Assembly: GCA_000727475.1 (NCBI GenBank)
Contig: KL647306.1
Coordinates: 2,277,642-2,341,641 of the forward strand
DNA length: 64,000 bases
Reading direction: 5' to 3'
From: Sarcocystis neurona
Lineage: Eukaryota; Apicomplexa; Conoidasida; Eucoccidiorida; Sarcocystidae
In this document: positions 1 to 9,394 of the stretch, one piece after another
How the letters are laid out: the number at the start of each line of letters is the position of its first letter
Numbering within the stretch: the first letter of the stretch is position 1
Translations under genes and position numbers: made by a program
The notes under the pieces: generated by a model
Seen by the model: only the letters and a program-made list of their open reading frames with translations
What the model was told of the DNA's origin: nothing
Database searches by the model: none

Positions 1-109
1 GCCCAGGAGTCAACATTGGGTCCACGTCCCTGTCCATTATTACGCTCCCGTTTTCTCTCCGGCCATACCGCTACCTGTTGTCTCTCCCTAGAGACAGGGG
101 TGTATACAC

Positions 110-236
110 GTACGCGTGTGTGTCGGGTTTCTTCCCCGTCTCCCACTCTCTGTGTCTGTCTCGCCCTCTGTGTCTCCGCATCTGCGTGTGTCTCTGTCTT
201 GTGTGTGTCTCGCTCTCTGTATGTGTCTCTGCTTCT
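110..236. repeat. TG/TC-rich simple-sequence stretch
   Basis: Short degenerate units of tgtgtctc and ctctgtgtc follow each other over about 125 bases, giving a strongly strand-asymmetric pyrimidine plus G composition. All frames stay open here only because of composition, so I do not read it as coding. It marks the left end of the repeat-rich segment. Confidence 0.7.
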
Positions 237-489
237 CCAAACACAAGTGTGCATCTCCCTCTTGTGGGCACAGAAGTCAACTTCTGGCTGGTGTCGCACA
301 CAGGCGAGACGCGCGCTCTGCTCGGCCTCTTCTTCTCTGCCGGGTGTCTCCCCCCCCACCGGGAGACAGCCCGTGTCTCCCCCGCCTCACCCCACACACG
401 CATGCGCGACGGCCGCCACCGTGACAAACGCAGGAGCACAGCAGCGACAGCCAAGAGATGCCTTCCACATACATCCAGACGTGCCCCAG

Positions 490-572
490 CCGTCCTTTCT
501 CCGCAGGCGCGAATATATACATATACGTGTACATATGTACAGTATACATACATACATGTATTTGCATATGCA
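490..572. repeat. TA/CATA microsatellite
   Basis: Alternating tata, cata and gtac units with a run of catacatacatg near 549-560. The same kind of block recurs around 1.55-1.69 kb, 3.2-3.5 kb and in the ATP synthase intron. No gene signal is associated with it. Confidence 0.65.
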
Positions 573-820
573 GTTGTCTCCGTAGATGCGCGGGGCTACC
601 GCACACACCACTGCAGACAGGCGTGCAGCTGCTGCAGAAAGCAGGCTCCCATCAACGAGGGGACACGTGGGTATGTGCGCGCCGCGGCCCGTTGAAGAGT
701 ATACAGAAGAGAGTACCAAAAACTGAAGTAATGGCCAGCAAGGAAAGACAAGCAGAGAGTGTCCTCTCCATACATGGACGTTGCGAACGACAACATACAC
801 TGCAGGCCAGTCCTACAAAG

Positions 821-1500
821 TCACGGGACCAGACACACATCTGGTATATATATATACATATATACATACATATATATATCTACTTACCTATCTACCTACC
901 CATATCCATCTACCCATATCCATCTACTCATATCTATCTACCTATATCTATCTACCTATATCTATCTATCTATATCTACCTACATTCATCTATCTATGTT
1001 CATCTATATCACGGGACCAGACACACATCTGGTCTTTATCTATCTCTCTCTGTATATATATATATATACACATACATATATCTACTTATATATCTGCCTA
1101 CCCATATCCAGCTACCCATATCTATCTACCCATATCTATCTACCCTTATCTATCTACCCTTATCTATCTACCCTTATCTATCTACCTATATCTACCTACA
1201 TTCATGTACCTATGTCCATCTATATCTTTCTACGTATATACATCTGTATCAATCTGTCTGCCTATATCTGTCTACCTCCTACATCTATCTATCTCTGCTT
1301 ACATCTATTTATATGTCTCCCTACTTCTATCTCCCTAGATGTATCTATATCTATATACCTATATCTATCTGTCTGTATCTATCCACATCTATCTAATTCG
1401 ATATGTATATCTATCTACCTATATATCTATATCTATTTATCAATGTATATCTATCTATCTACCTACCTGTGTATCTATCTATGGATCTATCTACATGTAT
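821..1500. repeat. CTAT/CTAC array with higher-order repeat
   Basis: About 680 bases built from ctat, ctac and ccat tetranucleotides. At 821-845 and again at 1009-1033 an identical 25-base block interrupts the array; its core is the partly palindromic CCAGACACACATCTGG. After each block the order is the same: a (TA)n run, a cata run, then the CTAT array. The second level of repetition therefore has a period of about 188 bases. A second copy with the same internal order points to duplication of a composite unit rather than simple slippage. All + frames translate as long Tyr/Ile/Leu/Ser runs, which I take to be an artefact. Confidence 0.85.
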
Positions 1501-1524
1501 GTTCACCAAAAGACATAGACGTGT

Positions 1525-1690
1525 GTGTGTATATAGTCATGTGTACGTACATGTCCATATATATACGTATATATATATATATATATGGAGAGCTGTCGTT
1601 CTTCATAGATATACAAGAAGAGAAACGGAAGTCTTCGTGATATATGGATATAACAGAAAGAGAGACACATATATATACATATATGTGTCG
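1525..1690. repeat. TA-rich microsatellite block
   Basis: Contains (TA)n at about 1557-1586 and a second tatatacatatatg run near 1669-1687, separated by about 80 bases of mixed sequence. There is no coding evidence. Confidence 0.65.
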
Positions 1691-3150
1691 GCTTGTAGTG
1701 CGCTCTTTCCTCGTGATATTGCCAAGTTTAGAAGAGCGCATGTCGCAGCAGCCTGGGCCGCCCACAACTTACTGGCGAGGACTGCGGACCACGCGACAAC
1801 AACGCAGAGGACGAGGAAAACGAGGTGTGGCCACCGCAAGGAGAGGAGGACGTGAAAGCGATCGTTAACGAGGAAGTCAATGTAGCTGTGTGTGAATCTC
1901 CAAGCGTGACGAATGTTGTACCGGCCACTTGCTCGTAAGAAGAAACACGCTTTCTTGCTTCTTCTTGCTCTTGCGGCTTCTTCTTCTTCGTGAGGACAGT
2001 CGTCACCATCCCCCTGCTGCTGCTGCAAGAGCGGACTTCGCCAGCAGCACGGCACGTGCCAGTCATTCCACACCTCCGCTGCTCGGCGGGGCGCAGCGGC
2101 AGCAGCACCAGCAGAAGCAGCAGCAGCAGAAGCAGCACGGCCGCACGCCCCGGCTCCGTCGCGAGTTCCTCGCCGCTGCGGCGTCTCCTGTCGCTGCTCC
2201 AGATGGGCTGTTGCTGCTGCTGCTCTGTCAACGCAGCAGCTGCTGCCGCACCCCTCACACCGCGGCCGTTGAGACGCTGCAGCAGCAGCAGCCGCCGCCC
2301 CAGCAGCACGAGCAGCAGCACAGCAGCGGTAGCGGGGCATCAGCGGATGCGGCCGTTCGCCTCGTAGAGCCGGCGGCGTTGCAGGCGTCTCGGACGCTGC
2401 TGCCGCCGCTCCTTCGGCTGGTGCTTCTTCGGGGACGTGTGGGGCGGCCGTCGCAGCAGCAGGAACTTCACCGAAAGGGCGAGGAACGCTGCCGCTTTCA
2501 GGAGCGTCTCTTGCCTTGCCAGAGAAAGGCCTGCGACACAGGGGAGAAAAGGTGCGGCGACCGGCTAGAGCGCTTCGGTCTGCTATCTCTGCGGCTGCAC
2601 GTCCTGCTGCTCTTTCGGTTCTGTCTCTCCTTGAGGGTGCTGCTGCGCCAGCAGCCAGCGGCGAGGGGGGGAGCAGTTCAAGAGACCCCCCCCACCTCCG
2701 TCGCTGAGCCGCTGCAGCAGTTGTGACGCATGCAGACTGCCAGAGATTTCGTGCACTGCAGCTGCCGGTGCTGTTGCCCGTACGGCAGGAAAAGAGAGAA
2801 GCCGAAATCCAGGAAGTGTCCCCTTCATACTCCGACGAGGCAATGTGCAGCCGACCCCACCGACACGAAGGCTCCGACTGCACGTGCTGCTGTCCCGGCT
2901 CGCTCTGCTGCTGCTCCTTCTCCTCTTCCGCCTCCTTCAGCGACTGCAGTCGCGGCTCTCGGGCTGCCCACACAGGCTTCGGCTCCTCCGCCTGCGCCTC
3001 TTGTGGGGTCTCACCTTGCTGCCGCGGCTGCTGCTCACGCTGCTGACGCCACGAAGGCGCTGCTGCGCTGCCATCGGAGTTCCCAAGAGAATGAAGTCTT
3101 CTAAAAGCACGGGCGCCATCATCTGCGCACCAGTGACCCCATTCACACAT
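1603..3150 (-). CDS. Doubtful low-complexity frame, 515 codons
   Basis: An ATG at 3150 opens a frame that runs to 1603 on the minus strand. The first 110 residues are Gln/Glu-rich (QQREQQPRQQ and EEEKEQQQSE type stretches), followed by long Ala-rich blocks and a hydrophobic stretch near residues 430-470. This composition is typical of homopolymer-bearing Eimeria proteins. However, CAG repeats contain no stop in any frame on either strand, so length is weak evidence here, and + strand frames of over 200 codons overlap it. The last 40 residues read through a (TA)n microsatellite, so at least that end is probably not real. No domain was recognised. It may be part of a multi-exon gene whose other exons I cannot place. 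Confidence 0.2.
   Translation of the reverse strand: MCEWGHWCADDGARAFRRLHSLGNSDGSAAAPSWRQQREQQPRQQGETPQEAQAEEPKPVWAAREPRLQSLKEAEEEKEQQQSEPGQQHVQSEPSCRWGRLHIASSEYEGDTSWISASLFSCRTGNSTGSCSARNLWQSACVTTAAAAQRRRWGGSLELLPPSPLAAGAAAPSRRDRTERAAGRAAAEIADRSALAGRRTFSPLCRRPFSGKARDAPESGSVPRPFGEVPAAATAAPHVPEEAPAEGAAAAASETPATPPALRGERPHPLMPRYRCCAAARAAGAAAAAAAASQRPRCEGCGSSCCVDRAAAATAHLEQRQETPQRRGTRDGAGACGRAASAAAASAGAAAAAPRRAAEVWNDWHVPCCWRSPLLQQQQGDGDDCPHEEEEAARARRSKKACFFLRASGRYNIRHAWRFTHSYIDFLVNDRFHVLLSLRWPHLVFLVLCVVVAWSAVLASKLWAAQAAATCALLNLAISRGKSALQADTYMYIYVSLFLLYPYITKTSVSLLVYL
2005..3070. repeat. CAG/CTG trinucleotide-rich segment
   Basis: Interrupted runs of agc/cag/gca (about 2090-2340) and of ctg/gct (about 2880-3060) with GC-rich spacers. 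The + strand reads Ala, Leu or Cys and the minus strand Gln, Ser or Ala depending on frame. This is the pattern that gives homopolymeric amino acid runs in Eimeria. Whether it is translated here is not settled. Confidence 0.8.
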
Positions 3151-3194
3151 CTACGTAGAAATGTTACTGTGACAGCACTTCCCGAGATCCACTA

Positions 3195-3530
3195 CATATT
3201 CAATTACTACATCCATCCATACATACATACATATTTACACATGGATACACACACCTATACACACAGTTGTGCTCTACACATATATATATATATATATGTA
3301 CGTACGTGGGAGGTGCATATACATATATATATGTAAGCATACACACCGACCTGATATATGTCTGTATGTATATATTAGTGTACATACGTGGGGGGCTGAA
3401 CATAACGTTCACTGGAAAGAGAAAATATCACTAATAACACGTGTGTGTTGTGCGCCCCATTCAGTACAGGCATCGGTCTATCCTCTTCAATATATACATA
3501 TATATATACATATGTATGTATGTACACGAA
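3195..3530. repeat. CATA/TA microsatellite cluster
   Basis: Runs of catacatacata (about 3222-3236), (TA)n (about 3281-3298), a further cata/tata stretch at 3317-3335 and another at 3491-3522. They sit between two CTG-rich blocks and have no associated gene. Confidence 0.7.
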
Positions 3531-3779
3531 TAGACTCCGTTCTCACGACGGTAAGGGGGTCACGAACATTCTTGTGAAACGCATCGCGTCAGTCCCCCTG
3601 TCTAACAGACATACATACATTCTTCCATGAAAGTGAAAGACGCATGCATGCATATCTACATATGGGTTTTAGTTGAAGTGCCGGACCTTCTGGTGGTATA
3701 TGTCTTGAGAAGCGATGTTTGGGGGTAGGAGAGGAATGTCCACTCGCATCAGGGGCATTTTCTCTCGTTTCTTGAACTG

Positions 3780-4300
3780 TCATCAGGTTGATGCTGGTGC
3801 TGCTTCTTCTGTCGTCGGCACTGCTGCCGCTGCATCCCCTGCAGGGACTCGAGGGGCGGCTGCGACCTCCGCTACTCCTCCGTTGGCTGCTGCTCAACCT
3901 GCTGCTGCCTGCGCTGTTGCTGCTGCCTTCTTCTTGGCAGTGGCTGCTGCGGCTGTCCTTGCGACGCCTGCTGCCGCTGCTGCTCTCCTCCATGCTGCTA
4001 TCGGTGCCACTGCTGCTCCTGTCGCCGCCGCTGTGCCGTCGCCGCTGCTGCTGCTTCCCTTGTTGTTGCTGCCTTCTGGACAGCTCCCGCTGCCGCCTTC
4101 CCTGCGACGCTCGTGATTGGCAGTGCTCCCACTTCTGCTGTCCTTCCTGCTGCTATCCCTCTTCCCCACGCTCCTGTCCAAGTCCTGAGCGCCGTCGCCG
4201 CTTCCCCCTCCGCTGCAGCTGTCCCCTTTTTCCCGCCCCCGCCGCTGTTCCTGTTGCCGCTGCTGTTGCTGCTGCTGCTGTTGCTGCTGCTGCTTCTAGT
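3780..4300. repeat. CTG-rich block
   Basis: Dense ctg/tgc/gct triplets with a near-pure run at about 4256-4292. On the + strand one frame gives an Ala/Pro/Ser-rich peptide and another poly-Leu; the minus strand gives poly-Ser/Gln/Ala. No frame carries a recognisable domain and the frames change register within the block, so I leave it uncalled as a gene. Confidence 0.75.
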
Positions 4301-4839
4301 CTAATTGAAACGCTCAACGTGACTGTTGCTGGCGTTGGTGTTTGTTTTTTGCCGCGACTGCTGCTGCGCCGCGTCGAGCTGCTGTAGCAATTCCTCGTCG
4401 TCCTCTTGTTGCACAAGTCGATTCATCGCGTACGGCTCCGTGCTGTTGCGCACGTGGAGCGAACCTCGAAGCCGCGTGGGCGAGAAGTGGGGTGTACAGA
4501 CACCAGAAAAGCAGAATGAGTCACATGAAGCTGGGAGTCGCATGCAGGTGCATACGTGGTTTAAAAAAATCCATCAGTTGGAGTTCGAATAGGTAAGGGT
4601 GTGTGCGGCGTGATGAGGGGTGTGTGCGGTGTGAAGTTGGGGTGTACGTACACCAGGAAAAGGATGCGCGTGAACGCAAGCGCGGCAGCAGGATCAAGAC
4701 AGAGGCTTGCTGTGTGCCTTTTCAGTCAGGCTCCACCGTTGAAATGCTTGTGGGGAAATGCTACGACCGCAGCAGCGCCGAAAACGCTTCGACGAGACGC
4801 CGCCTCCGGCAGCACGTTGAATATCTCAGCAGCGGCAAC

Positions 4840-5720
4840 AATGGACTGTGCAGTAGCAGCAGTATCTGCTTCACCGGCCGGTCGTCATGCCCACGCTGGT
4901 GCTGCTGACGATCGCTGCAGCTTCTCGTGCGGTTGCTGCTGTTGCTGCCGGGGTGCGGATACAGCCCGGTGAACTGCTGCTGGAACTCCTCCTCACCTGG
5001 CTGCTGCGGTTTCTTCGCTTCCTGCTGCAGAGGCCACGCAAACTCCTGCTACGGCTGCTCCTACCGCTCCGCTGCTGCCGTCGTCGGCTTTCCTGCTGCA
5101 CGCCGTTGACTTGCTGCTGCCACAGGCTCTTCTGCCGTCGTTGCTGCTCTCCTGCGTGGGAAACCCCACAGGAACGCAGAGACTTCTCAGAAGTAGTCAA
5201 GGCTGCTGCTCCCCGTGCTGCTGCTGCTGCTCCTGCTCCTGCTCCTGCTGCTGCTCCTGCTGCTGCTCCTCCTGCTGCTCTTTGCGGGGGAGCAGGACAT
5301 CCTTCTTCTGTTGTTCTTCGGTCCGCTGCTGCCCCTCCTGTCCCCCTGCGTGTGGCGGGGCTGCTGCAACCTGCTTCTTTGGTTGTTGCTGCTGTTACTA
5401 CTGTTCCACCTCCTGGGGCTCCACGGGCTGCTGACGCGCTCGCGCTGCTGCTGCAGGTGCTGCTGCTGCTGCGGCTGCTGCCGCCTCCCTCTGAAGCTGC
5501 TGCTCAGGGACGCTGCAGGGATCCGGCACGGGAAGCAATGCACTTCAGCGGCAGCAGCAGCAGATGGTGCTGCCGTAATTTCTTCTTTGCTGCCCCTGCT
5601 GCTGCGGGGAGACAGAAGACAGACGCCTACTCAGCGAGACAGAGGGGCCTGCAGCAGCTGCTGCGCTCCAGGGCTGGCAACGTTGTGTGGGCCTGCTGCG
5701 GCTCCTACTCCGACGGTTGC
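4840..5720. repeat. Long CTG/CAG-rich block
   Basis: The largest trinucleotide-rich stretch in the window. It includes imperfect ctg arrays near 4930-5110, 5205-5290 and 5440-5480. A 315-codon + strand frame (4887-5834) and a minus-strand Ser/Arg/Gln frame (5187-5543) cover it in opposite directions. Both are dominated by repeat translation (Leu/Cys/Ala on +, Ser/Gln/Arg on -), so neither is supported as a gene. Confidence 0.75.
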
Positions 5721-5834
5721 GGGGGCCAGATGCATTCGCTAAGAGAAGGCGCCAGAGTACTCCTGCCATGTGCTGCGGATACACAGAGAGGCATATACGT
5801 GGAAGACGTCCACAAGAAGGAGATGTACACATGA

Positions 5835-7496
5835 CGTAGACACGTCGGTCAACGAAAATATCGACGACACCCCCTGTCCATCCTGTATCTGCAGATTCTC
5901 CTCGAGAAGATGGTCAACAGCAACAGCATGTCTCTCTGTCCAGCAGCACACACTCCACATACATACGTACAAGGACGCGGGTGGACGCAGAGGAGCCGCG
6001 GTGAGGAGAGAAGAGGCCACAGCAGCAACTGCATCAGCTTTTTGTCGAGAAGAGGAGCGCACGTACACCAGGAGGTGGTGCAGCAGCAGCAGCAGCTTGA
6101 GGGGTGGAACGCGACTACGCAGCGGCGGCGTTTTGTCCCCTTCGCTTCCTCTCTCTTGTCTTTGAGCCCCTTTCTCCTGTGGGGCAGCTGTTGTGTGCCT
6201 GTTCTCTCTCCCTGTCCTTCTTCCGCTACAATGCGCAGCAAAGCCCCGCAGCAGGTTCCCAGCAGAAGGAGCAGCAAAGCAGCGCGAGGCTAGTAACGAG
6301 GGAGCAGCTCCTCTGCAACGTCGTGAGAGAAGCGCTTCTCTCGTTTTTGACAAGGAAGCGCAGCGCGTACGAGAGGCCCCGCCGCGACAGCAGCAACCGA
6401 GCCGCAGAGGTTCGACAAACTCCAGCACAGCAGGAGCACAGAAAGAAAGGCCAGGCAGACGGCGATCTTGATGTCGCAGCAGCTTCAAGCTGAGGCGGGC
6501 TGCAACAAGAATCTTTCGTTATAACAGGTGTCCCGCGTTGACTCTGTTCGCAGCCTCTTCCTCCGTAACTGCTGCTGCCGCTGCGGCAGTCCCCTCGTCT
6601 CACATCTCTATCCCCGGAATATCTCCCTGGCGCTGCAGAGAATAGACTTTCATTTCCTGTCTCGCTACTCCTGGCACATGTCTTCGCCCGGCAAGTCGAC
6701 TGGTGGCACGTGGATTTTCTCTGGCGCGATTGAAAAATCGTGCCGCTGTGCCTCGACGACGGGACGACTCCCCTACCCCGTTTCTTCCTCTCCACGAGAA
6801 CGACAAATTCTGCAGAAGGACGCGCGTGAGGCGTGCCACGTCTCTCTATGTGTCTGTTATCTCCGGGGAAGTTCAGAAGGAAGGACACACCTTCCCGCTA
6901 CGCAGTCCCTTCTGCCGAATCGCACGTGTCATAGAAAAGCCGCCGCTGCCGGTCCTTCTCCGACTTCTGCCCGCTGCGCGCGCAGAGCGGCTCGCAGCGG
7001 AGGGAAGAAGCCTTAAAATAATTTTTCCACAGCCTTCCACTACCAGCCAACCGAGCGCGCGGCCCGCACTCCGTCGAAATGCAGCTAGCACTCGACTTGT
7101 GGAGAGTTTTCTTCCCCGATTGTCTCCACGAGTCGCTTGGGCCACGAGTGCCAATCCTCTGTGCGCCGCGATGCCCCGGCTTCATCAGCTGCTTTTTCTT
7201 CACGGAAAGGGATTCCTCACGCTGAGGCGCTTCAGGCGCGTTCATGGCCGCCCGGCTGAAATACTATTACTGCTGCAAAAAGTCGTCCTGCCGCAGCGGA
7301 CGCGTCCTCCCCCGACGGTCCACCGCCATGGTAGAGCGGGGCGCGAGTCGCGCAGCCCTTGTCCTCGGCAACAGTAGCAGCGGGAGATGTGACACGACGC
7401 AAAAAAGCAATCCACCGAATCACTCACAGACGAGCACGCCTGCAGCTGGAAGTAACTTGCTGCGCACCGTGAGCCAGGAGCAAACGTTTTCCTCCG
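5835..7496. other. No gene assigned; scattered CAG triplets
   Basis: About 1.7 kb with small cag/agc clusters (about 6080-6100 and 6233-6300) in otherwise mixed GC-rich sequence. Several overlapping frames of 90-250 codons exist on both strands, but none carries a motif I recognise and no strand is preferred by composition. Unidentified exons may be hidden here. Confidence 0.5.
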
Positions 7497-8216
7497 TTGT
7501 TCCCCCTGCCGCGAATGTGTGTGTCCTGCCCTTCTAGCGCCAGTTCTGGGCTGGGGTCCGCTGTTGCCGCCGCTCCTACTGCTGTAGAGTCAACAGAACC
7601 CCGGGGTTTTCTCCACGTGGATGTGTGTGCGCTGCTGGCCGAGCGGCAGCAGCCCCCAGGACCCGCTGCTTCAACAGCCGCAGTCGCAGAAGCAAGAGGA
7701 AAGGAAAGAACCCCCTCTCCCAGCATCGCAGGGATGGCAAAGCCCGCCGAGCCACCCGCAGGTGCGCGGCATGCAAAGCACACACAAATACGCGCCAACA
7801 CTGCAACAACGGCAACATACACAGCAGAAAGCCAGGAAGCCGTGGAAGAACCAGGAGTAGGAGCAGAGGTAGCTGTCGCAGCGGCAGGCGTGGCGGCAGC
7901 TCAGTAGCAGTCGTCGGGTGGAGAGGACGTCGACGGAGGCAGCCGGACGCCTGCCTTTGTCCGTGGATGGCGGGCAAGAGCTGACCAGCTGCTGCAAGAC
8001 GGGGAAAAGGAAATGCGTGGTTCTTCTTTTTGTCAATGTGCAACTGACAGGATCAGCAGCTGCGTCCCGCGGCGATCCAACAGCACCGGAGGAAGAGCAC
8101 AGGAGGGGACCGACAACGCGCCAGCAAGAGCTGTACACGAACACCGCCGGCAGCGGCAGGACCGGCAGCGCGAATACGTCCAACACACTCGCTGGTGCTA
8201 CAAAGTCACAGAGAAA
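7497..8216 (+). other. Possible exon, frame broken by one TAG
   Basis: From 7497 one frame reads 136 codons of Ala/Pro/Glu/Ser-rich, protein-like sequence to a TAG at 7905-7907. Directly after it the same frame continues with a well-mixed sequence containing SRTPAFVRGWRARADQLLQD. No ATG opens the first part. The TAG sits in a cagtagcag context, so it could be the end of an intron (AG acceptor) with the true exon starting at about 7908-7911. Overlapping frames on both strands are nearly as long. No family was recognised. Confidence 0.2.
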
Positions 8217-9394
8217 TTCGGGAATATCAAGGCCTCTCTCTCGGTTGCTTTTTCTCGGGCACTCGGAAGGGCGTCAACTGACACACCACGGTCGCCGCGG
8301 GGTGCTGTCGCGCTGCATGTGCGTTCGTGGTGGCGCACGGCGACCTTCTCCATGTGTATCTTCTTTTTTCGCGTCTCACGCGTCCCCGAACACATTTCGT
8401 TCAAGAAAGAAACGAAGAAGAAGTGTGGTGACCGTTTTTCTCCATCATGTGTCTGCCTTCTTCAGCGGCGGCGCTGCCTGCGAAAGAATCTTCCGTCCTT
8501 TCCTCCTCCTCGCCGCGAGCGACGTTCCGCCTGTTCGTCTGTTTTTCTTCTGCCGGAGAGTCGGAGCTCTCCGTCTGTAAACGGCGGTAGTCCCCTTCTC
8601 GCCGCGCGACCTTCCTTCTGCCTGGTCCTCCTCCTGACTTCCTTTGTCCCGGGCGGCCATCCCCGCCTCTCCGTCTGCATGAGAAACGACGGCCCTCTTC
8701 GTCTCTTCCGTTTGGCGTTGTAAGTTTAGCCGAGACGCACGGCCAAAGCCGTCGTCGACCACCCACCTCTGTGTCTGCCTTTTCCCAGGACGGTGATGCT
8801 GCGGCACGTACACGCACATCTCCTCAACTTTCTAGCACTTCCACATGAGTGACGTCATCTGACGCGTCGATACCTGCACATAGCTACATTCGTCTACATA
8901 CGCGTCTATAAGTCTCTGTGTTTTTACGCGTGTGTATGGATATATGGGTGTGTTGACCGCCTCCGTGAAAATTCTTCCTGCCCAGCAATTCCTCGTACAA
9001 CGCACGTCTTTCAACAACCGTCGTGTGTAGTTCTGTGTACGGCTGTAGTGCATCTGTGTGAACTTTTGTACCTTGATTAAAGCGCGCCTTGATTGTTCGG
9101 CGCCGGCCAAAATCCGTTTTCGTTGCTCCTCCCGCTCCCTCTGTCGACACTTGTCCACCTCTTCGTAGCTCACCTCTTCCACACGTTTTATCCCACCGTT
9201 TTTAACGGGCTTCCTCCCGCCCCAAGCGCCGCCTTCTTCGCTGCTGCTGCGCCGGCTACCGCCTGCGCTTTGCGCTACTGCTGCCTCATTTTGTCGCTCT
9301 GCCTCGCCCTGTGGGTGCGGCCGGTGCATCACGTGGTCGTCTGCGTCTTCAGATTTAATGCGCTTCCAGCGGCCCCGGCTACTATCCTAAAAAG
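8217..9394. other. Upstream flank of ATP synthase gene
   Basis: Holds no gene I can support. The stretch is pyrimidine-rich on the + strand, with long tc-rich runs at 8340-8720 and 9110-9300, a common look for 5' flanks and leaders in coccidia. A core promoter or transcription start could not be located by eye. Confidence 0.4.

Noticed and set aside
458..1640. Long + strand frames made of Tyr, Ile, Leu and Ser across the CTAT array
   Set aside because: They are direct translations of tetranucleotide repeats in all three frames, with no mixed sequence on either side.
4887..5834. 315-codon + strand frame
   Set aside because: It is dominated by Leu, Cys and Ala from ctg/tgc/gct runs, has no motif, and a minus-strand frame over the same bases is at least as likely.
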